A stretch of 64,000 nucleotides of DNA, from contig OY294049.1 in assembly GCA_958510825.1 (NCBI GenBank), positions 26,432,986 to 26,496,985 of the forward strand, written 5' to 3'. Below are positions 44,532-55,999 of the stretch, in pieces. Both the position numbers and the translations under genes were made by a program. The notes beneath the pieces are model-generated. The model worked only from the letters and a program-made list of their open reading frames with translations, did no database searches and had not been told where the DNA came from. Numbering within the stretch: position 1 is the stretch's first letter; every line of letters starts with the position of its first letter. The stretch is from Brachypterus glaber (lineage: Eukaryota > Arthropoda > Insecta > Coleoptera > Kateretidae).

Positions 44532-45249
44532 CAGGGTCATTCAGAAATAAGTTCGAGAAATTTAAGAGGTGATTCTACTTTAAAAAAATTGAAAAAAAGT
44601 TCCTATAAAGGTTGGTCCGGATATCTTAAGGGAGCCACGGCTCTTTAAAATTGTAATAAAAATAAGGTTTTTAATTAATAACTCTTGTACCCTTTAAGCT
44701 AGAGCGACAGGCTTTTGCATGTATACTAGTATTAATAAGGGCAATAAGTTTATTTTAATTTATTTTTTGAATTTATCCAGAGGCGTACTTAGACGGACAA
44801 AATATGTGACGCTTAATACATTTTTGCCCCAAACTTTTTTGTGTATACCTATGTTTTACGGATTTTTTGTAATAAATATAGATTCCTTCAGTAAAAATAC
44901 ATAAAAATGTAATATTGTAGGAACAACCGCTTTTAAAAAAATTCAATTAACAGGAAGGAACATTTTGTGCCACTAAAAATGTTACTTTTTAAAAGGCTAT
45001 ATCTCATTTAATATTAAATTTAGGTGTTTTGGTCAAGAATACTTTTTTGCTTAGTTTTAAAAGAAAAATCGTCCTGCAGCATTAAAATTTTATTGGTGCT
45101 TTTTTTGTTCCCGATTCAATGTCCATCTTCGAAGGGCCGCAGCTCCCTTAGGGCTCATTTTCGGACCAACCTTTATAGGAACTTTTTTTCATATTTTTTA
45201 ACGTAGAATCACTGCTTAAATTTCTTAAACTTATTTCTGAATAACCCTG
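44532..45249. mobile_element. Long-hairpin TA-type MITE
   Basis: Left CAGGGTCATTCAGAAATAAG and right (inverted) CAGGGTTATTCAGAAATAAG are nearly identical TIRs; TA precedes the left end and TG, one base off TA, follows the right. The arms share AAGGTTGGTCCG and TTAAGGGAGC with the other members of this family. Confidence 0.75.
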
Positions 45250-45440
45250 TGTATTTATGTATATTTATACATATTTATATATTTTCTTTTTATTATAAGT
45301 TTAGTCTTTAAATATGTTTAATGTATTTTCAAATATCTTTTTACGAAATAACAATGCCTAAAATTTCAACAAATCACTCTAATCCCAAACATTTCAAGTA
45401 CACATAATTCTTTTAAACCTACAAAATAATAGCTATTTAA

Positions 45441-48400
45441 ATAAAATATGTTCGCGGAAATCCACGAAGAAGATGAATTAAATAATATAGAGCCCCCTTT
45501 TCACTTGAAGAGTTCTTCATTCATAAGGGGTTAAAAGCCATAGAGGGATTCTTCAGAAATAAATTTTAATAAACAATCTTAGTCCCAGCAACGAAGGTTA
45601 TTTGCCTCAAGAAAATCGAAATGTTTTAAAAACTGTTAGAGATGTAGTTAAGTCTTAACTTAACTGCCAAGACCTTCCTGATGAACGTACTAAAAGTCCC
45701 CAACAATTGAAGGTGAGTTTGCGCCACCATATCGATTGTAAGTACACTTTTGGAGTTTATTGCAAATAACTTTCAAATGGTCAATTTTTTTAAAAGATAA
45801 ATTATTATAAAAAAGAAAGGTTATAAAATTTTCTAAAAAATGGGCAAAAATTGTGTTGATTTTTTGATTTTAAGGTAGTTTTTTTGAAAATATCGACAAT
45901 ATTTTAGAAACATAGGTTATCATAAAAAATAAAGCTTATATTTTTTTTTTAAAATATCATATTGTACTTTCTTCCTACCACACTTGTAAAGCGGGCATGC
46001 AAAACGGGTTAAATCCATATACACCGTATTGGAGTAAATCGTAAAAATGTTGTCACGTTAGGTCCCTTTAAAATTTTATGGGAACGATAACATCTTAGTG
46101 ATGACATTTTTAAGAAGTTATAATAATCTAATTTTTGTGAATTTACTTTAAGCCGTTTGGATGTTATACAAAAAACTATTTTGGATGATTGATCAATCTA
46201 AATTTATCACAATTTGCTTGATTCATGTATGGATTTATGTCAGTTTTTTTGAAAACAATATTATTTTTATATTTTTTAATTTATTTTATTTAGTACTGTA
46301 AACAATAACCTTAAAAAAAACATAGAACGGAACTCCTTAACTTAACGGAACTTAAAAAATAAGAGGGTGTAATTTTTTTGCTAAAAAATGCAACTTTTTA
46401 AGTTTTTTTTTTTTGTAATTTTTTATTTATGTCAATTAAAATTAGTTTAAAAGTATTTAAGGAACAACATGATGAGATATATTAATAGATAATAATAATA
46501 ATAATAATGAGAATTTGGTATGATTTGCTCAGTATAGTTGCATCCTTGGATTTAACACGGTTTGCTTGATTTGGCAGATTTCAAAGCCCTATTTATATAG
46601 GATTTAATAAAGATGGCTGGATTCTGAGTTTACCCAGAGATGTAACTCATACACAATATATAAAAATCGTCATAAAAGAAGAATGTGCTAAAAGTGGATT
46701 TAACGCTTGTTGATGACGATATACAAGTTAACGTTTCACTATGGGCCAGGTGGTCAGGTATTTTGGCAAAAAGTCTTTTAAGTAATTTCAATACAACAAA
46801 TATTTTACTGTATTTGAGGATAGTTAAAGTATTTATCATACAAATATTGAGCCTTTTAAATAACTTTTGAGATCAGAGTAATACCGCGAAATCTAAATTT
46901 GTTTTAAGAACTTCGCTGTGTCTGGCTGTTTTACATTAATTATAATTTTGGATTAGTACTCAATTTTAAAATTGTTTTATCATTTTTTATATTCTTATAG
47001 ATGCATATGTTAAATAAAATATAATTAGCTGAAAATAGTTTTTTACTGTTCAAATACTACATACTTTTTCATAAGATTGCTACTTAGTTTAATAAATGAT
47101 ATTTTAGAAATACCCCGCAACGCAACACAACGCACTCAATATAAAGAAATTATATATCAACTTATTCCTTATGATGTGCTCTTCAAAACGAGTTAGCATA
47201 ATTTAGCACATTTTTTTTAAAGTGTAATTTACTAATAAATAAATAATAATAATGTTACAGTAAAAATGGAAGAAAAGTGGGGAAAATTAAGGGAAAAATT
47301 GGTAAGTTTCTCCAAACAGTTCAGTTAAGGTTATTTATGCATTTTTAACGTTATTGCTTTTCAATTTTATTTATTTTTTTTTAATTTTTGGAAAGCTTTG
47401 TATTCGTGCAAAATTTTTTATTTTTTTTTTTGCGTATTTTTGCGTCTTATGTCGTTTTATGCCGATTAAAATCAGTTTTGAGCAAAAAATATTTGTTCCA
47501 TGGTTTGGCCCGTGGTTTGGCCGATCGGTCGGTGGGTGTATCCGACACGATAACTTAAGAACGCTTTAATCTAGAGACTTGAAATTTCGCATACAGATAA
47601 GTTACCAAAAGTTCTCGTTCGGGATTGTTTTTGGTAAAGATTTGGGCGGGGCAAGTACCCCCCTTGCCCAGCAATATTTTTTCATGAAAATTTCAAAATT
47701 GGTATATGGGGGTTTTTAATATTGGATTCGATTTTAGCGGTGTTGTAAACCCCCAAATACCAATTTTTATGTTTATTTGACAAAAATCAGACTTTCTGCC
47801 AACAAATCTGATCTCCTGGCCCATAGTGAGTTTGCTTAAATTAGATGAGAATTTAGGTACGATTTACACGATATCTTGTGTATTAGGCACATATCTCACA
47901 CAGATGTATGCAGGGCGGATTTATTTCATAATAAGGGGGGGGGGCATCCATAAGGAAACAAAATGCGCTTTCACCAGAAATTTAATTTTTAAGGTATTTC
48001 TATGCTTATATCTGGGGGGGCATGGCCCCCATTGCCCCCCCCTAAATCCACCCATGGATGTATGAGATCTGTGGTAACAGGACCTAAATCCAAATCCAAA
48101 AGTTTACATTACAATCAAGATATCGGCACAAATTTTCCTCTTTTGGAAAAAAAGTTTATTAAAAAATTTTGTAGAGAATTTTATAAGCTTATAAGCTTAC
48201 GTTTTTATAATAAATAGTTTAAAAAAAAATGGACCGTTTAGAAGTTATTTTCAAAAAACAAAAGTAAAAACTAAAATCAGGATGGTCGTTGCAGCTCACC
48301 TTTAATTGTTGTGGACTTCTCATACGTTGATCAGGAAGGTCTAAACAACATCTCTACCAATTTTTAAAACCTTTGTATTTTTGAGGCAAACTGTGATTTT

Positions 48401-48545
48401 TGTACCGAATACATGCAAAAACCGATTATCGTCAAAACTGGCGTTTAACCCCTTATCGATGCTGTACTCTTGATATGTTCGCGGGAATAAACGAAGAAGA
48501 ACTAGTTGGATAAAATGGAGCCCCCTTTTACATTTGAGTTATTGT
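45441..48545. repeat. Composite repeat block with both direct and inverted copies
   Basis: A ~65-bp segment (ATATGTTCGCGGAAATCCAC...GAGCCCCCTTTT) at 45447 recurs in the same orientation at 48474, whereas the adjoining 45521-45715 (GACCTTCCTGATGAACGTAC, CCAACAATTGAAGGTGAG) recurs inverted at 48290-48455. Between them lie more AT-rich arms, a region related to 51600-51830 (TTGGAAAGCTTTGTATTCGT at 47388) and the hAT MITE at 47911. No gene seen. Confidence 0.6.
47911..48056. mobile_element. 146-bp hAT-type MITE
   Basis: Ends CAGGGCGGATTTA and TAAATCCACCCATG are imperfect inverted repeats, flanked by a perfect 8-bp duplication GATGTATG (47903-47910 and 48057-48064). The interior holds G- and C-runs (GGGGGGGG, GGCCCCCATTGCCCCCCC). 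CAGGGGCGGATTTA-type ends are familiar from animal hAT MITEs. A small frame that overlaps it is not a gene. Confidence 0.85.
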
Positions 48546-49109
48546 TTTTGCAGTGTGACAACGGTATTCTGCAGGGGACAGAGGGGGTTTGTCTGCCACA
48601 TTCAAGGGTGAGTTTTGTAAAGCGTGAGAGTGAAAACCAAAACGTAGATTGCCTATAAAACAATTGCTACCGCTGTTTCCGACTGTTTTTTCTATATTTC
48701 TTAGGTTGGGACGAAAATTGTTTTTTTTTTAATTTTTAAAAAGTCTTACTCAGGTGGAAACACTGTAATAGGTAATATTAAATTAATAATAAATATTTAA
48801 AATTAAATTATTAACCCAATATCATTAAGTTAATATTTTAATTTAAAATAAATTCTCTTTACATTTTCTATCAAAGTTCTATTTTTTCAAAATATAAAGT
48901 TGCATAAAATTCATCTCCAATTTACATATTTTACCCTCCATATTTCTTTACTATATAATTAATATATCTGCTCTAAACCCAGGATTTTTAAAATGATGTA
49001 TTTTTTAATATACCTTAAAAGGTATACAGATGTTATATAGAAGAAATTTTATTGAATAGAGTAGGGCTGTTATTGGTAGATATTTTAAAGAGAAAGTTTT
49101 TATTATTCA

Positions 49110-50043
49110 ATACCGGGTGTCACAGAAAATATCGCTTACGAATTATTTCAGGAACTATAAAAGAGAATTCCTTAATATTAGCAGGGCTTATATGACCTAT
49201 ATACTATGAAAACAGTAATTTTCAGTAATTTAAAAAGATATAAGAGTTAAACCGGAAGTAATATCAACTTTGTATTTTAAATGGAACTCCATATTACACA
49301 TTTTCACATTTAACTTTTTTTAATTATGTATACCACAAGCCATGGGAGGATTGGTGTAGTGGTCTACCGCGTCTGTACATGACAAGTCTACTAGCCAACG
49401 TTCGTTTCTCACTGGCGCCTTTTTGCCCTTTTCAGTTAATTAATAACTGAAATTTGGCGAAGGCGTAAGTGAAGCGGACACTCCCTATAAAAACTGGTTC
49501 TAAAGTCACTATAAGCCGGTGGTTCCCTCTACTACTAGGCCACACAAGCCCTGGACTTAGGGGGATGCTTAATAGTAGAATAGTACGAGGTTAGATGTGT
49601 AATGTAAAGCCGATAAGTGTTTTAAAAATGTAGCCACAGGAGCTATGCTATGACGTCCATATTGGAATATTTTTGAAACCTATAATTTTAAACCTTTTTA
49701 CCCACTAGGTATGCTAAAAATTTACTATTTAAGTGAAACTGTTTTTTTTTTTTGTTTTTCTGGTAATGAAGACATATTCAAAATTAAATAAAAATAATTT
49801 ACTTTTTAAAACGCTACTTTCTTCTAAATTTTCAAATGCAACGAATTATACAACGAATATTATGGTAAATCTAAAAATGTAAACAAATAGATAGGGTTCC
49901 ATTTAAAAATCAAAGTCGATATAATTTTCGGTTTAACCGGAAGTGATATTTTTTTTATTAAATTGCTGCCAAAATGGGGGTTTTTATGGCTCATAGTTGC
50001 AGAGATAATTCGTAGGCAATACTTTCTGCGACATTTGGTATAC
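49110..50043. repeat. Foldback element with ATACCGGGTGTCACAGAAAA end, hosting a SINE
   Basis: The left end pairs with the inverted right end (TATACCAAATGTCGCAGAAA), then CGAATTATTTC with GATAATTCG, and TAAACCGGAAGTAATATC with GTTTAACCGGAAGTGATA in inverted fashion. SINE copy 1 is inserted after the left arm. Confidence 0.7.
49344..49593 (+). mobile_element. tRNA-derived SINE, copy 1
   Basis: The head holds an A box TGGTGTAGTGG (49352-49362, fits TRGYNNARNNG) and a degenerate B box (49398-49408, ACGTTCGTTTC), i.e. an internal RNA polymerase III promoter. The body (CAGTTAATTAATAACTGAAA, TTTGGCGAAGGCGTA, GCCGGTGGTTCCCTCTACTA, GTAGAATAGTACGAGGTTA) is shared with copy 2 at 60819. It sits inside the foldback element 49110-50043. 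Confidence 0.85.
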
Positions 50044-50113
50044 ATACGCTTTCTACTTATGCTTAAAAAAGTACCTTACTCCTGTTGAAATTTAAAATAC
50101 AATTTTTTAAACT

Positions 50114-50653
50114 AATTCTGTGGCTTGATTCTAAAAGGGCCAGTGTCAATTTTTCAATAGCAGCGTTTTTAAAATATTACATCAGAGTTGATGTGAAAAC
50201 GTTGCTATTGACAAACTGACATTGGCCCTTTTAGAACCAACCCAGACAGCACATAATAAGTATTAGATATCCAGGAGATATACTTTCTGGATATAGAGTA
50301 TATCCATTGGATAGCCAAGATAGCCATTAGATATCCCATGGACATCCAAATGTCCGCCTATATCCAGGATATCCAATGAATATCCATGAGATATCCAATG
50401 GACATCTATTTTTTTAACCTCCATAAAGTATATCCGTTAGATATCCATTAGATATACTTTATGGAGGTTAAAAAAATAGATATGCATTGGATATCTCATA
50501 GATATCCAGTGGACATCGTGGATATAGGCGGACATTTGGATGTCCATGGGATATCTAATGGCTATCCAGGCTATCCAGTGGATATATATCCAGAAAGTCT
50601 ATCCCCTGGATATCTTATAGTTATTATGTGCTGTCTCGGCAAGCCACAGAATT
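50114..50653. mobile_element. Palindrome packed with GGATATCC motifs, with a nested hairpin
   Basis: Outer arms AATTCTGTGGCTTG and CAAGCCACAGAATT enclose inverted ends (C)CAGACAGCACATAATA; inside are about 18 variants of GATATCCA/TGGATATC arranged symmetrically around 50440. A separate hairpin (50128-50236, GRTTCTAAAAGGGCCA ends) interrupts the left arm between GGCTTG and CCCAGACAG; the right arm shows the uninterrupted join. A 64-codon open frame here reflects the motif array only. Confidence 0.7.
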
Positions 50654-50659
50654 AAAATT

Positions 50660-50805
50660 AAAAATCGACCCAACCTATTATCTATCGGATTGCTATTTTA
50701 GTTGTTTGTAGGTGGCTGTGAAAATAATACTAATACTACAGAGGTATATACTGTAATCTATACGGTTTACCTTAAAGCTTTGTTTGTTTGTTTTTTTTTT
50801 TTGTT
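50660..50805 (+). repeat. Interspersed repeat, copy 1
   Basis: ATCGACCCAACCTATT, GCTATTTTAGTTGTTTGTAG, GGTGGCTGTGAAAATAATAC and AAAGCTTTGTTTGTTTG recur at 58140-58305 in the same orientation, with a partial third copy near 55305-55390. Confidence 0.7.
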
Positions 50806-51066
50806 TTGTTTTATATTTTCAATAACACACATTTTCACTTCAAATCTAACTGTAAAATTTTATACGGGGTAATTCCAGCGTTGCTTACGTTACATCTTAC
50901 GCCTATTTGAACTTAAATGTATAAATTTGTCAATTATATAGGGTCATATGTATCAGATATAATATTTAAATACAGTATTTATTTTTAGTAAATAACAAAG
51001 AAACCAAACATATGATGATAAATTTATAATTTTATGTAATTTGCTACAGATATATATAGCCAGAGA

Positions 51067-51119
51067 GTCAAAATCTATGTCACAAAATATATATTACATT
51101 TTGTGACATAGATTTTGAC
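51067..51119. repeat. Perfect 22-bp inverted repeat
   Basis: GTCAAAATCTATGTCACAAA(AT) at 51067-51088 is matched exactly, inverted, at 51098-51119, with a 9-base loop. Confidence 0.95.
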
Positions 51120-51332
51120 GGCATCTTTAAATTTCTGTTCTATTCCAGAATAAAAATTATTTTTAAAATTAAATGCACAAATTTGAAAGGCCAAAATGAT
51201 CAAAATTTGCGTTACGTAATACCTATCTATTAATTTGTTTTGGTCAATAAATTATTTATTAATTGTATACCTAATGCCCTTTTGGTCAGCTATAATAATT
51301 GCAAAGTGAATTTAATGCACTTATATTTTGTA

Positions 51333-51406
51333 GGGTCACTCCATCCGGCAGCGGTTTTTTGAGAACCGCCGCTGCGACAGCAAGCTACCGCTAGATGGAG
51401 CGACCC
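51333..51406. repeat. 74-bp GC-rich hairpin
   Basis: GGGTCACTCCATCCGGCAGC pairs with ...CTACCGCTAGATGGAGCGACCC; the inner GCGGTTTTTTGAGAACCGC folds on itself. Confidence 0.75.
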
Positions 51407-51599
51407 CGATCTTGTATTCCAATGAAAAGTAGTTCTAATGCAACATACATATGAATGTAATGTCATATTCACAACTACTGGTCCAAGTAAAAGCATGGTA
51501 TGAGGCTTCTTTCAAAATTCCATGGCCTTCTAGTTTTCATTAATTTTGCCCTGCAGTGTACAATACCGAGAGTGTACTTCAACTGGTTCACTTTCAGTT

Positions 51600-51835
51600 T
51601 TGTCCCAGGTATTGCTTTACCATTTTATTGATTTTAAAATTTTGGAAAAGCCTTATATTCGTGCAAAAAATTTATTTTTTTTGCCTACTTTTTCGTTTTA
51701 TGAAGTTTGATGTCGATATAAATCAATTTCTAACAAAAAAAAAATTTCGGTCTCTAAATTGGTCGGTTGATCTTTTGGTCGATAGGTTTGCCAAAAAAAT
51801 ATTGTGGGCACGATAACTTATGAACACCTTAAGCT
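51600..51835. repeat. Interspersed repeat related to 47375-47590
   Basis: TTTTGGAAAAGCCTTATATT, CGTGCAAAAAATTTATTTTT, TTGGTCGGTTGATC and CACGATAACTTATGAACACC follow the same order as in 47375-47590. Confidence 0.65.
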
Positions 51836-51839
51836 AGCT

Positions 51840-52650
51840 AATAATAATCTGTATTTTATTTGAAGCCAGTCATGTCACGATTTGCTGGAATACCCCTGCG
51901 GCCCTTTAAAGGCCACACGTAAAAGAAACTAAATACATATACAGCCAGTGTCGGACTGGCTATGTATTTTATCGGGCAAGTGCCCAAAACTTCAAAACAA
52001 AGCATTTTTGGGCACATGATTACATAAACTATTTTTACTCAAAACAAATTATTCTTTAACATACAACCAATAAAAATATATAAAATGGGGGGTGGTAAGT
52101 TTTATCAAATGTAAAAACATGTAATAACCTCTCTGAAAAACCGAAATAATTAGAAAGGCTGAGAAAATTGGAGGGGCATGTGCCCTTCCAGGCCACCGAC
52201 GCTACGCTCCTGCTCTGGGAAGCACAAGAAGGCTTGATAGTTACTAAATTACCACTGGTGTTTTTAACTTCTCTTATATGTACCTAGTAACCCTACAAAC
52301 ATTGGTTCGTCGGCCGCCCGACATTCGACATTCAGCCGAAGTAATTTGCGTCGGCGGAAGGTAGGGAAGCACTATCTATCCAAATAGAAAAGAATGGTAA
52401 TTTATTGTGGGTGTATAAAGCACAATTTTGAACACTTAGATAAAATAATTAACAACTTTTTTCGAATGTATAATTACCAACTTTTTTCCCAGAAAAACCA
52501 GCGATAACTAAAAAGCTCAATTTTTGCCAACTTGATCGAAGAACTATTCAAATTTTCCTTGTATTTGACAATTTTTTTAATGTGGTAAGGGACTACACAC
52601 ATTGAATGTATTCAAATCATACTATGCAACTGACATTATAAGTACTAACA
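51840..52650. other. Intronic stretch without recognisable gene
   Basis: Contains GGGCACATGATTAC and GGGGCATGTGCCC words typical of old repeats and a small GC-rich patch near 52310-52360. No open frame with a domain. Confidence 0.4.
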
Positions 52651-52652
52651 TT

Positions 52653-55208
52653 ATACACTCTAATCTTGAATGGAAATTAAGTTTTAGTGACTTGCCATCG
52701 TAAACCAACAGTTAGTCCTTTTAGTAGGAAGTCTACATATTATAAAATCATTGACAGTTAAATCAAAGGTGTTCGGTTTCGGAAGATAATGGACTTTTTT
52801 CATCAGAAATAACCACAGTCGACTTAATAGTTCTTCATTTTATACTGCTTTAGCTTACTCTATATAAATTTTGATGAGATAATTTAAATCCATTCACAGA
52901 AACAGCCAATTGATTTACATTTTGGAAAAAGTATCACTGAGGTTTTTTTAATCTTATTTTCTCAAAAATATGCATATTAGTGTATCGAGTAATGACAAAT
53001 TATTTGTCAATCACTTATTATCAGTACCCGGCGTATTTACAGTTGTAGTCCAGTTTTCAGGTCTATAAAATAGGCTCTACCTGGAAATAATTCAGGAAGT
53101 TTTGATTTTCGGTTTATTGGGTAGGGTTTAAGGCCGCAAATAAAAACCAATTTTGTAACGTTGAACTCAATTTATAAAGTTTTTTAACGTATTTTTCAAA
53201 AAAAAAAACGGATTTTTCAAAATATCTCAAGATCCGTGCATCCTAGGAAAATAATTGCCCTATATAAAAATAAAGAGGGCCAAATTTACAAAAAAAAAGT
53301 TGTATGTATTTTTTTGTACGACTTATAGCTAATTCACGACACCGCCTTAAATGTTACACTTTAGGTTTTTAGATTTTTATTTTTTTTTGCGAAAAACTAA
53401 AATTTTTCTTTGAGTCGGTTAGGCATGCCCCTTAGAACATTTGGGGTAAAAATGAAAAAAAATACATCTGGCGCTTTCTTTTTAATTTTAAATTCTAAAA
53501 TAATTCACACATTTATCTCGAGTAAACCGATTTTCGATTAAAAATCACCATTGTATTAAGTATAAAAAAAATCTTCCTAACCGAGACGTAAAGAAAAACT
53601 TTGGCTTTTCGAAAAAACGAAATTATAAATCTAAAAACCTACAGTATAAGTAACGTTTAAGGCGGTGCCGTTAATTAGCTGTAAGTCGTACAAAAAAAAT
53701 ACATGGAACAAAAAATGTTGTAAAATTGGGCCCCTTTATTTTCATATAAAACGTTTTTTTATGCACCGATCTTGAAGTATTTTGAAAAATCCGTTTTTTG
53801 TGAAAAATACGTTAAAAAATGACAGTTCCAAATCAAGTTTAACGTCGAAAAATTGTTTTTTTATTTGCGGCCTTAAACCCTACTCAATAAACCGAAAATC
53901 AAAACTCCCTAAATAATTTACAGGTAAAGGCTCTTTTTGTTGACCTGAAGACTGGACTATAACTGGAAATACGCTGGGTACTGTTTATTATTACTGAATT
54001 ATTGTTCTGACATATTATGACAGATATTAATTACACTGCACTACATTTTTTTTAGAAAATAACCTACCAAATACATCTGCAACTATTTTTTCTGAATTGA
54101 GAATTGATAGACTATTTATGTGATCGGATTTGAAATCTCCGACCAAAATTTATATAGAATATTTTAAAACGGTATATGTTATATATAAAATAAAGTTTTA
54201 TTAAGGGTGGATCGAAATACGTATTTGAGAATTTCAAAACGCCTGATAGCATAAAAGTTACTATTGATAACGATCAATAGTTTCGAAATTTAAAATTTTA
54301 TAATTAATAGCCGAAGCGTGGGCGAATGAAATGTAATGTTTGAATTTAATATGGATTATATGATATCGAAATCATAATAAAAATATATGGATTTCTTCGT
54401 TTTTTTTTGTTAAATTTCTGATGATAACTATCACTATTATCGAAATATGGAATTTTATATGGCCTGTGACATGTGAGTGATCAAGACGAATATTTTGACG
54501 CCTCAAACGTTAAACTCATCCCAGTAGTTAGGTTATATAGTGGAACATGCTTGCATAAAAACACGTTAAAAACAACCCCCCTTCCGCGAGTAAAAAGCAA
54601 CAAGAATAAATGCAAATTTTTGCGCTGGTATAGTCGCGTCGAAAACGTACAAAGGTTTTTAAATCTTGCTGAAGAACAAACGTTTATTTACTGACACACG
54701 TTTTATATGCGTTTTTTTACTTTTTTATTTTTAAGGTCCCCTAATGCTCCTAAGGGTGATTTAATAAGGGTCGTACTTTAGAGGCTTTTTAAAGAGAATA
54801 TGACAAAATATTTTAAAGCAAAAAAAAAAAATTGGGCTACCCTTATACACTAGGAAAAAAAATTATTAATTTAAAAAAAGTAGTGATTTGCAGACATGCA
54901 TTTTTAACTTCAAGCAAAAACTGGCAAAGGAAGATAAAATATTTCGGGGCCCAAATTTTTGTGGGACACTTGTTAATACAAGTAGTAACTTTTATGCTAT
55001 TAGGCGTTTTGAAATTCTCAAATTCGTATTTCGCTCCACCCTAATGGTCATTTCAAAGGAAAAAAGTCCATTATCTTCCGAAACCGAACACCTCAGATTC
55101 TACTGTTAATGGTTTTATAATGTGTAGACCTCCTACTAGCAGGATTAACTCTTAGCTTGCGTTGGCAAGTCACTAAAACCTAATTTGTATTCAAGATTAG
55201 TGTGTATA
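52653..55208. repeat. Outer inverted repeat enclosing nested elements
   Basis: 52653-52815 (ACACTCTAATCTTGAATGGA, TTTTAGTGACTTGCC, GTGTTCGGTTTCGGAAGATA) pairs inverted with 55045-55208. Inside, 54200-54290 (TGGATCGAAATACGTATTTG, AAACGCCTGATAGCATAAAA) pairs inverted with 54970-55043. The 53022-53983 element is nested between. Small frames at 54473, 54832 and 54888 are unsupported. Confidence 0.7.
53022..53983. mobile_element. Palindromic element with CAGTACCC ends and a likely 8-bp duplication
   Basis: Left end CAGTACCCGGCGTATTTACA matches the reverse complement of the right end (CAGTACCCAGCGTATTTCCA) and the two arms continue to pair for about 450 bp each, meeting near 53500. The flanks CTTATTAT (left) and TTTATTAT (right) agree in seven of eight bases, which fits a hAT-like duplication. 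No coding frame. Confidence 0.7.
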
Positions 55209-55429
55209 TGAGGGACACAAACAATGTCTGATAATCAAATATACACCCGCTATACAAATATTTACATATATGCATGTGTTTATACAAATACGTTTAAATT
55301 AGCACAGCCTATTAAATATCGAGTTGCTATTTTAGTTGTATGTAGATAAACATAATATTGTACTGTACTGTACACCTGTACAGTTTTTAAGTGTACATAC
55401 AGAGTATACAGAGCATGTCAAAAGTCCAC

Positions 55430-55999
55430 CCCCTTAAGCTTATACGGCTTAAGATATAAACTTAATATTTGGTTTAGTTTGGAAAAATTATTTGTATTTA
55501 TTTTATTAAGGGCTCATTGGAGGCAGGGGTGCAAGGGGATACGTTTTTTTTTTAATGAAAAAGAAGTCGTGTCAATTTAAAGCTTACTTTATTTTTCTAA
55601 ACAGTTTTTTGAAGGGGTTAAAAAACTGTTAAAAATGAGAATTTCCCAGGCAACATTTCTTTAAAATAGTCAAACATTTTTTCTTTATTATGATTATTTT
55701 ATATCCAACTAAAAATTTAGGAATTTCCCAACTTTTTATTCTGGAGAAATTACGAAAAATATTACTCATGGCCGAAATTTTGATAACTAAAAAAGAAGCT
55801 CATCGACAAATTTTCTAGTCAATATCTCACCCCTCATGGGTTCCATGGTGACGTATCTAAGATTATCAACAATTTTCCCAACTAAAAAAGATTTTCCCAA
55901 CTCCAGCTAGTTGGAGGTATAGTGCGCCCCCCTGACCCCCCATTCTGCCACCCCGCTTAACGATTTTGTATATTTGGAACCCCTTGAAACTTTAGTTAT
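55430..55999. repeat. Single arm of the 9172-type family and AT-rich sequence
   Basis: AGGGCTCATTGGAGGCAGGGG, ATGAAAAAGAAGTCGTGTCA and TTAAAGCTTACTTTATTTTT follow the arm order. No gene. Confidence 0.5.
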
